Below, in pieces: positions 33,827 through 42,651 of a stretch of 64,000 nucleotides of DNA (position 1 is its first letter; each line of letters begins with the position of its first letter). Position numbers and translations under genes: made by a program. The notes beneath the pieces were generated by a model. It was not told the DNA's origin. It did not search any database and saw only the letters and a list, made by a program, of their open reading frames with translations. This DNA comes from Methylophaga nitratireducenticrescens (GTDB taxonomy: Bacteria > Pseudomonadota > Gammaproteobacteria > Nitrosococcales > Methylophagaceae): positions 2,551,001 to 2,615,000 of the forward strand of contig NC_017857.3 of the NCBI RefSeq assembly GCF_000260985.4. The letters run 5' to 3'.

Positions 33827-34990
33827 TTATCCATTAGCGGTGTCATCCATGGTCATTTCTGTGCCTTCAGCCAGAATATCGATATAGTCTTTATAGGCAA
33901 ATCGGCGGTTGCGTTTTCCGTGATTTATCTGTTGCAGCAAACCTGTCGACTCAAACGTGGCAATCAATTTATTGGCTTTGCCGTAACTGATTTTCAGTGC
34001 TTTGGTGATGTCTTTCACCATGACGACAGGTTGCTGCATTAAATAACGTAATAGACGAATGCCTTCCTGCCCGGCATTGGCGGCGATCAAACGGTCGGTA
34101 TGATCACGCTCAAGTTGCTGCAAGCGTTTGGTGGTGCTGACCACCTGCTCTGAAACGGTAATGACCCCCTCCAGGAAAAACTTCACCCATGCTTCGTAAT
34201 TACCGCTGTTTCTAACCTGCATCAACCGATCATAGTATTCCTGCTGGTGCGTTTTGAGATAGGCGCTCAAGTACAGCATCGGTTCTTCCAGCACGCCACG
34301 CCAAACCAGAAAGAAAGTAACCAGCAACCGGCCCAGACGGCCATTACCATCATTGAAAGGATGAATCGTTTCAAACTGATAATGGATCAGCGCACACTGG
34401 ACCAACACGGGTAAATCATTTTCCTGATACAGGTACTTTTCAAGCTTATCCAGCGCCGCCTGCATTTCTTCCACTGGCGGTGGAATAAATCGTGCTGTTT
34501 TCAGGTTAGCACCGCCAATCCAGTTTTGTCCGCTACGAAACTCACCAGGTGTTAAGGTCGACATGCCACCACGAACTGCCTGCATTAACACATCATGAAT
34601 TTCACGTAAGAGGCACAAGGACATGGGGAATTCATCCTGCTGCAATCTATGCAGTCCATAACGCATCGCTTTAACGTAATTGACGACCTCGCCAACATCG
34701 ACAGTGGGGATATGTTCTTCATCTGCCCCTAATACATCGGTCAGCGAAGATTGGGTTCCTTCTATCTGTGAGGAGAGCAAGGCTTCCTTTTGAATAAACA
34801 TCGCCACAAAAAGCTCGGGGCTGGGAAGCACACTCGCTATCGTATTGATTGCGCCCAGGGCTCTGTCTGCATCAGACAGTAGTAACGATAACTCTCCGTC
34901 CAAACTGAGTGGCGGTTCAGGTGGTAAGTCTGTTGGGTGAAAGGCCTTATAGCCTGTCAGCGTCTGTCGATATACGCCGCTACGACTCAT
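33827..34990 (-). CDS. fic: Fic-family protein with N-terminal inhibitory motif and C-terminal winged helix
   Basis: 387 residues. Complete Fic active site HPFNDGNGRLGR at 210-221, predicting AMP transfer to a protein. The inhibitory helix motif S/T-x-x-x-E-G/N is present as SSQIEG at 73-78, so activity is self-restrained (class II type). The C-terminal 80 residues (GIRLLRYLMQQPVVMVKDITKALKISYGKANKLIATFESTGLL) look like a winged helix that may bind DNA. It stands between Res- and Mod-like genes in one transcription unit, which is a repeated theme in restriction loci. Target protein unknown. Confidence 0.92.
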   Translation of the reverse strand: MSRSGVYRQTLTGYKAFHPTDLPPEPPLSLDGELSLLLSDADRALGAINTIASVLPSPELFVAMFIQKEALLSSQIEGTQSSLTDVLGADEEHIPTVDVGEVVNYVKAMRYGLHRLQQDEFPMSLCLLREIHDVLMQAVRGGMSTLTPGEFRSGQNWIGGANLKTARFIPPPVEEMQAALDKLEKYLYQENDLPVLVQCALIHYQFETIHPFNDGNGRLGRLLVTFFLVWRGVLEEPMLYLSAYLKTHQQEYYDRLMQVRNSGNYEAWVKFFLEGVITVSEQVVSTTKRLQQLERDHTDRLIAANAGQEGIRLLRYLMQQPVVMVKDITKALKISYGKANKLIATFESTGLLQQINHGKRNRRFAYKDYIDILAEGTEMTMDDTANG

Positions 34991-35060
34991 GACTTTCCCT
35001 GAAATATGGCTGCATTTTTCACTCTATATTTCACTAAACAATAATTAGGGATTGATATTA

Positions 35061-35092
35061 CACCCATATTTTCAATAACAGAAATATGGGTG
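35061..35092. promoter_or_regulatory. Inverted repeat CACCCATATTT...AAATATGGGTG
   Basis: Perfect 11-bp arms with a 10-base loop, 70 bases upstream of fic. The ATATTTC/GAAATAT word recurs at 35001-35007, 35026-35033 and 35107-35113, so this may be a multi-copy operator, possibly for the winged helix of Fic (inference). Confidence 0.45.
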
Positions 35093-35117
35093 TGTTTTGA
35101 TATTCCATATTTCATAT

Positions 35118-35148
35118 GAACTGCTCATTTTGCAGAAATGAGCAGTTC
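35118..35148. terminator. Perfect 13-bp hairpin between res-like gene and fic
   Basis: GAACTGCTCATTT and AAATGAGCAGTTC flank TGCAG. It starts 7 bases after the stop of the Res-like gene. No T-run follows on either strand, so it could be a transcription attenuator or an mRNA 3'-end stabiliser between the first gene and fic, and is not a standard terminator. Confidence 0.5.
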
Positions 35149-35155
35149 GTTAACG

Positions 35156-37867
35156 TTAACTGTTGTTTTGCAGAAATGCCCGTGTTTCGTCCATGGCATC
35201 CACGGCTAGAACGGAATCAGCAAAAATTACTTGATAATGCAGTATTTCAGGATTGAGGTCTTGCCATTGTTTAAGTGCGACCGCTTTACGTCCCTCCTGA
35301 CTCAACGCCTCTTCTCCTTTTGAATGACGCGCTAAATCGGTATGCACTTCAGCACTAAAGCGATCATTTTTCACTTCAACCACAAGGTGCTTGCCATCTT
35401 TACGTTGAATGACAAAATCCGGGGTATAACGGTGCCAGCGACCATCTTCGCCCAGATATTCAGCAAACAGATCGGTTTTATTCGGGTCAGTCAGACCGCC
35501 GGTAAACCAGACGCCTTCAATATTGTCCTGATGCTCGCCGATAAGCGCGATAACACGTTGCAGATATTCCGTTTCCGGGGCGGAATCAAAGTTATAGCCT
35601 TCATAGTGAAACGAAACCTGTCGTGCCAATTCATGATCCGGCAGATCTTCAGGTATTTTGTATAAATGTTCGCGATGTTTGGCAAAGCTTATTTTTGCAG
35701 TATAAGTGGGTTCGCCGTCGATTAACTGCTGGTCAAAACCTTCAGGTTTGACCAGGGCCAGAGCAACATCCAGTTCTTGCCAATCTTCTTCATATTGGCA
35801 GCATTGATGCTCAATTTGGCGTGATAATGGCTCGATGTGGTGTTCAGGGATCCGTCCAGCATGTCCGTAGATCTTACGTAAAGCAACTAACACGCGATTC
35901 GGTGGCAAATGATAGTTTGCAGACAACATGGTTGCGGCAGCATACAGATCAAAAAAGTCCGGTTCCAATGAGACCGATTCACTGTCCTTGTCTACCTTGG
36001 CCATCCGGGTCGTACCAGATTTAGGTTCAGCGATCGTCCAGGTTTCTATGGTCGCTTTCGGTTGATAACTCACCTCGGGCAGTCTGAAAGCCAGCATTTC
36101 ATTTTGCTGAGCCGCATTTTTGCGTCGGTAACGCAGGATTTTCTTTTTCAATAACAATGGCGGCATCGACCACTTGGTTAATTTAACCTCTTTTTCCACC
36201 CGTTCAGTTTGATTGTGCAGTAACTCCTGAATGGTTGTACCGTATGTTTCCTGTAATTGTTTCTCAAGGATTTTGCGATTGTCCTTGGTGAGATAGATAC
36301 GTGCCGGCTTTGTGTTACCGGGTACCTGTCGCAAACAACGCGTGGCCGCCTGTAATACAAAGTTGTTACTGCTTTTCAGCTGTCGAATAAGCCCTGTCGC
36401 GAACAAGCTCGGGCAGTTCCAGCCTTCTGTGCCCATATTGACCAGCAAAATAATACGATGCGGCGATTGCGGATCGTTAGCGACACGATAAAAAGCGCGT
36501 TTATTTTCTTCAGGTGATTTGCTGTGGACAGGTAACACCGTGGTCGGATCAATGCCTTTTATAGCCAGAGCAGATTCCACTGCCGGCTTTAATTCATCCA
36601 GGCTGTCCGTTTGCGGAAAGTACAGTGCCAGTCTGGCCGGTGCACCCTCTTCCGTTGTGACTGACCAGTAATCCGCTACAAAATCATGAATAATCCGCGT
36701 GATGAGATCATCACTGTTGTTGGTATCAAGATCAAACACCTGAATATTGTTGGCAACTTCTTTAAGAATGCCATCTCGAATGCCTTCTCCCAACCCATAC
36801 CAAACCACCACGTCACGCAACGGTTGCCGTTCAAAATATGGGGTGCCGGTCGTATTAATGACCACGAGAAGATTGGTTTCCTTAGCAAGATAGTCGACCG
36901 TGCGACGGACTTTTTTGATCCCTTGCTCAACAAATTCCATTTCACCACTGTCTTTGTTTTTTTGCCATTTCCCCAGTAATTTCTGGCCATAGGTATGGTG
37001 TGCTTCATCCGAAAAGATCGCGAGATGTGGCAGAGAAGCTATGGCCTGTAAACGAAGGTTGGCAATTTCAGCATCGTGATCCTCAACGCCATTAAAGGGA
37101 AGCGAAAATTGCGCTTTTTTTGCGCCGCGAGCAGAATTTTTTTGAATTCGGATTTTTTCCGTGTTGGTGACAACGATATTAAAGCGGCTTCCCCAAACCA
37201 CACCGGAAAGCTCTTTATCCCCATCACGCGTAAACGTCAGCTTTAACGTTGCAGCAAACAGTTTATTCATGCGTTCTGGCAGAATGCGATCAAAGGGGAT
37301 ATCGGCAATCTCACGCAACGATTCAATAATCGTTTTACCCGGGGCAAATATCAATGCATTTTGAACAAATGGGCCGTCTGGATATTCTTGGGCCATGGCA
37401 AATTCTGTTGCGGCTATCGTGCCCATTAATATGGTTTTTCCAGCGCCCATAGCCAAGGCGAGAATATAACTGGAATAATTGAGATTCAACGTTTCCCGGA
37501 GACTCTCCAGATGATGCTCACGGACGAATTTATTATCCGTTCTGACTCTGTCCAATAATGCATCGTAATCATAGTCTGCTTCTTCAAAAAGCTTTGCTGA
37601 AATACCCATGGCATTGAGCCTGTCAGCTAATTTTGGATAAAGCTTTTCATAAAGTTCCGGAATGGTCGGTGTCTCCAGTACAATCCGAAGATACCAGTAG
37701 GTTTCCAAAGCCACTATCTGAGCATGACGCAAAAATCGGTATTGTTTTGATTCGGCATCAAGATAGGCATGTGAAAATATCTCGGCAATCGCAGGATACT
37801 GTTCCGACGGATAATTATTGTCACGCCATTCATTAACACAGTAAGTCAGTTTTTGATGTAAGTGCAC
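35156..37867 (-). CDS. Type III restriction Res-like helicase/endonuclease
   Basis: 903 residues. SF2 helicase with Walker A MGAGKT at 140-145, DEAHH at 287-291, NTTGTPYFERQPL, NMGTEGWNCPSLFATGLIRQ and QAATRCLRQVPG (motif VI). The C-terminus has a PD-(D/E)xK nuclease pattern: YTPDFVIQRKDGKHLVVEVK with P816-D817, E831 and K833. This fits the restriction subunit of type III systems, though Mod is separated from it by fic. First gene of the island; its promoter lies next to the shortened mobile element at 37900-37981. Confidence 0.88.
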   Translation of the reverse strand: MHLHQKLTYCVNEWRDNNYPSEQYPAIAEIFSHAYLDAESKQYRFLRHAQIVALETYWYLRIVLETPTIPELYEKLYPKLADRLNAMGISAKLFEEADYDYDALLDRVRTDNKFVREHHLESLRETLNLNYSSYILALAMGAGKTILMGTIAATEFAMAQEYPDGPFVQNALIFAPGKTIIESLREIADIPFDRILPERMNKLFAATLKLTFTRDGDKELSGVVWGSRFNIVVTNTEKIRIQKNSARGAKKAQFSLPFNGVEDHDAEIANLRLQAIASLPHLAIFSDEAHHTYGQKLLGKWQKNKDSGEMEFVEQGIKKVRRTVDYLAKETNLLVVINTTGTPYFERQPLRDVVVWYGLGEGIRDGILKEVANNIQVFDLDTNNSDDLITRIIHDFVADYWSVTTEEGAPARLALYFPQTDSLDELKPAVESALAIKGIDPTTVLPVHSKSPEENKRAFYRVANDPQSPHRIILLVNMGTEGWNCPSLFATGLIRQLKSSNNFVLQAATRCLRQVPGNTKPARIYLTKDNRKILEKQLQETYGTTIQELLHNQTERVEKEVKLTKWSMPPLLLKKKILRYRRKNAAQQNEMLAFRLPEVSYQPKATIETWTIAEPKSGTTRMAKVDKDSESVSLEPDFFDLYAAATMLSANYHLPPNRVLVALRKIYGHAGRIPEHHIEPLSRQIEHQCCQYEEDWQELDVALALVKPEGFDQQLIDGEPTYTAKISFAKHREHLYKIPEDLPDHELARQVSFHYEGYNFDSAPETEYLQRVIALIGEHQDNIEGVWFTGGLTDPNKTDLFAEYLGEDGRWHRYTPDFVIQRKDGKHLVVEVKNDRFSAEVHTDLARHSKGEEALSQEGRKAVALKQWQDLNPEILHYQVIFADSVLAVDAMDETRAFLQNNS

Positions 37868-37899
37868 GTTAATATCGTAACCCTTCCATTAAAGCATTA

Positions 37900-37981
37900 G
37901 GGCTTATTTATCTTTCATATCCACCACTGCTGGAGGCTATTTTTTCGTCCTACAAGGCGGAGATGAAAGATAAACAAGCCC
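37900..37981 (+). mobile_element. MITE-like element, minimal copy (82 bp)
   Basis: Only the two ends are left: GGGCTTATTTATCTTTCATA ... TTTTTTCGTCCTACAAGGCGGA ... ATGAAAGATAAACAAGCCC. TA at the left (37898-37899); the right flank is TC. The ends almost fully pair into a hairpin. It lies between the convergent-facing upstream region of the Res-like gene and the end of the SQR-like gene. Confidence 0.8.
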
Positions 37982-38016
37982 TCGTATTAAACCCACACCC
38001 CAACCACAAAATAAAG

Positions 38017-39288
38017 CTATTTTATTTTGCTGATCCCAAAACAGCGCAACAGACAGCGTTCATAATAAGATTCGGGAAGACCACGCTTCATCCGGTACAG
38101 AAAGTATTTTTCAAAAGCGATTTTGGCCCATTGCACCCAACGACCTTTTTTCATCCAGGCCAAATTACGCGGTGGAATTTGTGGCAAGGCAACAAACGCA
38201 GCCCCAGTGTGTCCCATATCGGCCAGACAAACAGCATTCAGACTAGCTCGTGTTTCGATTGGGCGATCTTCAATTGCTGCCTTAATATTTGCAACCGCTG
38301 CTTTAGCCATGCTTTCTATCATATAGCCGGTTTTTGGCACCCCTACCGGTACAGCTGTGGCTTCAACTGGTGGAATCGCAATACAAACTCCGACACCGTA
38401 AATATTCGGGTAAGCAGGATTACGCTGGAATTCATCCACTTTAAGAAAACCTCGGGGATTGACCAATTCTTCACCCAAATCGGCAACGCAATCCACGCCT
38501 TTGAACGCTGGAATCAACATACTGAAATCAAATGCCAGTTGATGTGTTTTGATAGCCTCGGCATTCTCATCCACCTGTTCAACCAACATTGTATCTTTGC
38601 TAATGGATTTGACTCGGGCATTAGTGATCCACTTGATATCATTCTTGCGAAGCTCTGATTCAAGCAATCCTTTTGAATCACCCACCCCACCTAACCCCAT
38701 ATGACCAATAAAGGGTTCAGGGGTAATGAAGGTCATCGGTACCCGATCACGTATTTTGGCCTTACGCAATGCACGGTTCATAATAAAGGCAAATTCATAG
38801 GCTGGGCCAAAACAGGAAGCACCTTGGGCGGCTCCCACGACTATCGGGCCAGGCTTTTTCAGAAATTGACGCCAGGCATGGTAACTGTCTTCAGCATGAT
38901 CCACGGTACAGATGGAATGGGTGTGAGCAGTTGGACCAAAACCTTCGATTTCATCAAAAGCCAGTTTAGGTCCAGTCGCGACAATCAGATAGTCGTAGTT
39001 TAGGATGCTGTTATCGCCAAGCAGGAGCTGATTGGCTTCCGGCTTTATTTTTGTTACCCCGGATGCATAGAAATCGATGTTTTTGTCGGATAATACCGAT
39101 GCCAATTCAAAGCTGATATCTTCGCGCTTACGCCAGCCAACGGCAACCCAGGGATTACTGGGAACAAAATGAAAAATTGGGGTATTGGACACCACACTGA
39201 TACGGTGTGATTTGCCGAGAGCCGCCCGGCATTCAAAAGCAGCAGGCAAACCACCGGTGCTTGCTCCGATAATGATAATATGTGACAT
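38017..39288 (-). CDS. sqr: Sulfide:quinone oxidoreductase-like flavoprotein
   Basis: 423 residues, FAD-dependent oxidoreductase with dinucleotide motif IIIIGASTGGLPAA and YDYLIVATGPKLAFDEIEGFG. Cysteines at 127, 159 (AQGASCFGP) and 354 (LNAVCLADMGH) correspond in place to the three redox cysteines known in SQR (128, 160 and 356 in the Acidithiobacillus enzyme). IYGVGVCIAIPPVEATAVPVGVPKTGYMIE is the FAD/quinone-side signature. It would oxidise sulfide to sulfur or polysulfide and reduce ubiquinone at the membrane. The C-terminus ends in an amphipathic segment. hslO follows upstream with a 12-base gap. Confidence 0.85.
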   Translation of the reverse strand: MSHIIIIGASTGGLPAAFECRAALGKSHRISVVSNTPIFHFVPSNPWVAVGWRKREDISFELASVLSDKNIDFYASGVTKIKPEANQLLLGDNSILNYDYLIVATGPKLAFDEIEGFGPTAHTHSICTVDHAEDSYHAWRQFLKKPGPIVVGAAQGASCFGPAYEFAFIMNRALRKAKIRDRVPMTFITPEPFIGHMGLGGVGDSKGLLESELRKNDIKWITNARVKSISKDTMLVEQVDENAEAIKTHQLAFDFSMLIPAFKGVDCVADLGEELVNPRGFLKVDEFQRNPAYPNIYGVGVCIAIPPVEATAVPVGVPKTGYMIESMAKAAVANIKAAIEDRPIETRASLNAVCLADMGHTGAAFVALPQIPPRNLAWMKKGRWVQWAKIAFEKYFLYRMKRGLPESYYERCLLRCFGISKIK

Positions 39289-39300
39289 GGTTATTCCAGT

Positions 39301-40197
39301 TTAATGAAGAGTGTCTGAATCATTCTGAATGTTTAGCGGGTCACTGAATAAGCCTGCTACATCCACTGGATCAAACTGATAATGGGTATTACAAAATTCA
39401 CAGGCAAGTTCAACGAAACCTCGCTCAGCAATAATATCTTCTGCTTCCTGCCTGCCGAGTAATTTGATGGTGTCAGCCACCCGCTGACGTGAACAGGTAC
39501 AGGAAAATTCTAAGACCGTTGTACTCAATAAACGTACCATTTCCTCATGAAACAATCGATATAATAAAGATACTGCATCCAGTTTTAACAGTTCTTCATG
39601 AGTGACCGTTTCAGCAAGAACGTTGATTCGAGTCCAGTTTTCATCATGTTGTTCAGGATCTTGATCGGGTAATTGTTGCAACATCAAACCACCAGCAGTC
39701 TGTTCGTCTGTGGCTAACCAAATATGGGTTTGTAATTGCTCGGATTGGGCAAAATACATTTCCAGCATTTCAGCAATGGTTTCACCCTGCACATTGACGA
39801 TTCCTTGATAGGGTTGTTTAGCGTCAATATTTTCAATGGTGATCGCCAAGTTACCCTCACCTAATAATTCCTGCATGGTGGCGTCTTCGGCAATGTCGCC
39901 ATCCCAGTTGGCTAAACCACGAAGAGTATGCTCACTGGTGCATTCCACCATTAATAATGATACCGGCCCATCTGACCGGCATTGCAATACCAGACGGCCA
40001 GACATTTTAACGGTTTCTGCCAATAGCGCCGCTGCCGCCAACATTTCTCCTAACAAACCAGCCACTGCAGGTGGATATTCACGTTGGACTTTAACGGTTT
40101 GCCAAGTTTTTTTAAGTTGCACCCATTCACCACGAATGGCAGCGTTATCAAAAATAAAACGTTGTAAATGATCGGCCTGAATGGCGTCGTCTTGCAT
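39301..40197 (-). CDS. hslO: Redox-regulated chaperonin Hsp33
   Basis: 298 residues, holdase chaperone switched on by oxidation. N-terminal domain: DHLQRFIFDNAAIRGEWVQL, GLLGEMLAAAALLAETVKMSGRLVLQ; C-terminal zinc switch with C-T-C (FSCTCSRQRVADTIKLLG) and C-E-F-C-N (VELACEFCNTHYQF), the four-cysteine pattern of the family. Complete. Its pairing with the SQR-like gene fits a theme of sulfur/oxidative stress, but that is inference. Confidence 0.95.
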   Translation of the reverse strand: MQDDAIQADHLQRFIFDNAAIRGEWVQLKKTWQTVKVQREYPPAVAGLLGEMLAAAALLAETVKMSGRLVLQCRSDGPVSLLMVECTSEHTLRGLANWDGDIAEDATMQELLGEGNLAITIENIDAKQPYQGIVNVQGETIAEMLEMYFAQSEQLQTHIWLATDEQTAGGLMLQQLPDQDPEQHDENWTRINVLAETVTHEELLKLDAVSLLYRLFHEEMVRLLSTTVLEFSCTCSRQRVADTIKLLGRQEAEDIIAERGFVELACEFCNTHYQFDPVDVAGLFSDPLNIQNDSDTLH

Positions 40198-40324
40198 GAT
40201 GAATCCTCACACTGCTTCAATAGCGGGTGGTTATGTGGCAAATAAAGCTGCCGGATGATAGCAACATTTTAACGTATCTGCTAACAAGTGGGGTTTAAGG
40301 CTGAGAAGATCAAGCCATAAATCG

Positions 40325-41356
40325 TCAACGGCCTCTGTTGACTAAAAAATCCCTCAGGGCGGTTGGTAAATATGCTTGAATACGCTCACTGATTTGTTGT
40401 TCGTGTTTCTGCCACAAAACACCGAGATAGATAAGCCCAAGACCGATAGCCGTCAGGGCAACTGGAAACAGCAAACTATCCTTGAAAACGACATTGGCCA
40501 GATGCCCAAGATAAAACGCCGATCCCATCGCACCAAATACCACGAATACGCGGCGGGAAATCACCACACCAGCACCAATCATCAATAAATTGATGGTGAA
40601 ATAGAAAAACTTCGCCAGCTCACTGTCCGAGTATTGCGACGTCATCCCGCCCCAGAAAGCGAGAACTCCAAATAAATATAACCAGAACGCATAATCGCCG
40701 GATTTGTAGCCACGCATATCCACCCAGAAAGCAAACAACGTAATTATCAGACCAAAATACAGCGACACCAATGCCCGTAATTCAAAATTGGCGTAGCCAC
40801 CGACAATCATTGCCGCAATATCCATCGACAGATACCACAACGTCACCGCAATCGGCATCAGTAAAAAAGGATAGCGGTAGCGATAGAAAATAATTGCCCC
40901 CACTGCCAAAGTGCCCAGCTCCATAAATAACCAATGCCACTGGATATAACGATGATAATCACGATACACACTATCATCCGGCCACCAGCCCATTGCCTGC
41001 TGCAGCCCGTAAATCGCCAGAGGCGTCAGCGCCACCACAAAGGTCGCACAAATCCCTGCGGGAATGGCAAAGCCTTTTGCTTGAAAACGATTCACCAGCT
41101 TCAGTCCCACGCCCGCATAGGCCAGACTGATAAAAAAGATCCCCCAGCCACCAAAGTTTTCCCATGCCAAAGTCATAAATAAGGTCATTGCACCAATGGC
41201 AATCAGAGCGCCCATGTAATAAAGCACATGAGTAAAGTCAAAGCTGGGGCCAGTCGATGGTTGGGATTTGAAAAAATCGAATAGCTTTTCTGCTTGTTCC
41301 TGGGAGATAAGCTGTTGTTTAACAGCTGAATCAAGCTGTTTTTTTGTAATATTCAT
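40325..41356 (-). CDS. DUF2157-type integral membrane protein
   Basis: 343 residues with an N-terminal short helical domain (ITKKQLDSAVKQQLISQEQAEKLFDFF, SHOCT/DUF2157-like) and about nine membrane helices. Aromatic-rich loops (MGWWPDDSVYRDYHRYIQWHWLF). Function unknown. Upstream of it lies an IS982 element. Confidence 0.7.
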   Translation of the reverse strand: MNITKKQLDSAVKQQLISQEQAEKLFDFFKSQPSTGPSFDFTHVLYYMGALIAIGAMTLFMTLAWENFGGWGIFFISLAYAGVGLKLVNRFQAKGFAIPAGICATFVVALTPLAIYGLQQAMGWWPDDSVYRDYHRYIQWHWLFMELGTLAVGAIIFYRYRYPFLLMPIAVTLWYLSMDIAAMIVGGYANFELRALVSLYFGLIITLFAFWVDMRGYKSGDYAFWLYLFGVLAFWGGMTSQYSDSELAKFFYFTINLLMIGAGVVISRRVFVVFGAMGSAFYLGHLANVVFKDSLLFPVALTAIGLGLIYLGVLWQKHEQQISERIQAYLPTALRDFLVNRGR

Positions 41357-41499
41357 CAGCGCTGTCCTTCGCGATGGTTATAGTGTGTTATATCCAAGAG
41401 GTTGATTGTGAGTTGCTGCCAGGGTTTTATCAAGTGGTACGGATTTTGGTGTGATTAATAGGTTAGTACTGCTTGATCATTCTTAATCAATTCCTAATA

Positions 41500-42478
41500 A
41501 ACCTCAGATCTGCATAAGCGCGCCCTTTTCATTCCTGTTCAACTTGATAGAAGGCTTCTTGGGTTGGAAGGTATAAGCCACCAATCCAGCCATGAGGTGG
41601 ACCATAAAGCTGACAGGGCTGCGGTGCCGTGAGTGTTCGATTTGAGAAATATTCTTCAATTGGTCAAATATTGTTTCAATCACATAGCGTTTTCTCAACA
41701 TCAACCGGTCCCATAACGTCATCAGTTGCGGTTTCATATTCTTGCGAATGCCGGTGACCAGCTTAATGCCTTGTTCGGCTAATGGCTCTTTAAGTGTTTG
41801 AGACAGATAACCTTTATCGCCATACAAGGTGCCCCATAGCTGTTTGACCATGTCCGGTATGGGCTTGCGGTCATCAATATTGGCCGTTGTGATTTTTACT
41901 GAAAGTATTTCACCTTGTTCGTTCACTAACAGGTGTAGCTTGAAGCCATAAAACCAGCCCATGGTGCCCTTGCCTCGCTCTGCAACACCGCTAAAGACAC
42001 GGTTCCGAGGAATGCGAATGTTGTGGCATACCGCCAGTTTGGTTGAATCAACAAAGGCGATGCCGGTTGGTTTGCCGTAACGTTGTGTCATAAAGGCACA
42101 CAGGGGAACCAGCACACTTTGCAGCAGTTTCAACATGCGGGTATAGCTAACCAGTTGGGGGAAAGCTTGCTTCAAGTGCTTCCGGGCATAGTGTGTATAA
42201 AAGGTCTTGAAGTCTCTGAAGCGGAGCTGGTGAAATAAAATCAGAATAGTGATGACTTCACTTTCCGACAACTTGCCAGGCTTGTTCCGGCATTTATCTC
42301 CGGCTGCTATCTGCTGGTGTTGCCAGGCCGGGATAAATCTTTGGCAAAAATCATCGACTTCGCAATACATTTTCTCTAAATTGTACATACTTGAGCCCTT
42401 TCGTTTCTCGTTTTTGGTCAAACGATTCGATCGTGGCTCAGGCTTTTAGTTCCTCTTTTCTTATGCGCAGCTCAGGTT
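41500..42478 (-). mobile_element. IS982-family insertion sequence, apparently complete
   Basis: About 979 bp with imperfect 19-bp terminal inverted repeats (AACCTCAGATCTGCATAAG at the left, AACCTGAGCTGCGCATAAG read from the right; 15 of 19 match). AATA flanks both ends (41496-41499 and 42479-42482), a plausible short target duplication. It carries a single intact transposase gene. A broken relative is at 19858-20158. Confidence 0.85.
41504..42421 (-). CDS. IS982-family transposase
   Basis: DDE transposase, 305 residues. Start could be the ATG at 42388 (MYNLEKMYCEVDDFCQRFIPAW), which matches family N-termini better than the 42421 start. KLSESEVITILILFHQLRFRDFKTFY is the family signature; catalytic acids lie in GIAFVDSTKLAVCHN, LYGDKGYLSQ and RYVIETIFDQLK. 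Frame is intact, so the element may be active. Confidence 0.92.
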   Translation of the reverse strand: MTKNEKRKGSSMYNLEKMYCEVDDFCQRFIPAWQHQQIAAGDKCRNKPGKLSESEVITILILFHQLRFRDFKTFYTHYARKHLKQAFPQLVSYTRMLKLLQSVLVPLCAFMTQRYGKPTGIAFVDSTKLAVCHNIRIPRNRVFSGVAERGKGTMGWFYGFKLHLLVNEQGEILSVKITTANIDDRKPIPDMVKQLWGTLYGDKGYLSQTLKEPLAEQGIKLVTGIRKNMKPQLMTLWDRLMLRKRYVIETIFDQLKNISQIEHSRHRSPVSFMVHLMAGLVAYTFQPKKPSIKLNRNEKGALMQI

Positions 42479-42535
42479 AATAAGAATATTGTGTGGCTTT
42501 CAGGAAATTACGATTCAGCTTCTGCCTTACAATCC

Positions 42536-42559
42536 AACCGGCCATTTAACCGGCCATTA
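42536..42559. promoter_or_regulatory. Direct repeat AACCGGCCATT x2 upstream of second fic
   Basis: Two tandem 12-base units (AACCGGCCATTT, AACCGGCCATTA) about 95 bases before the Fic start, with a related ACCGGCATAT near 42615. Candidate operator, by repetition only. Confidence 0.35.
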
Positions 42560-42651
42560 ATTATCTTACAAACATACCAAGTACATGTTATATTTAAAAA
42601 AACAAGCATTAAAAACCGGCATATAAAGCGGCCAAAATACAGGCAAGTGAA

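Noticed and set aside
28446-37867. Assignment of the island as classical DISARM or BREX
   Set aside because: No DUF1998 (DrmB) protein, no PglZ and no BrxL-like gene; domain set fits a type III-like restriction unit with extra Fic and PLD-helicase better.
37963-38658. Plus-strand 231-residue frame starting MKDKQALVLNPHPN
   Set aside because: It opens in the element end and then runs antisense to the SQR-like gene; no family features.
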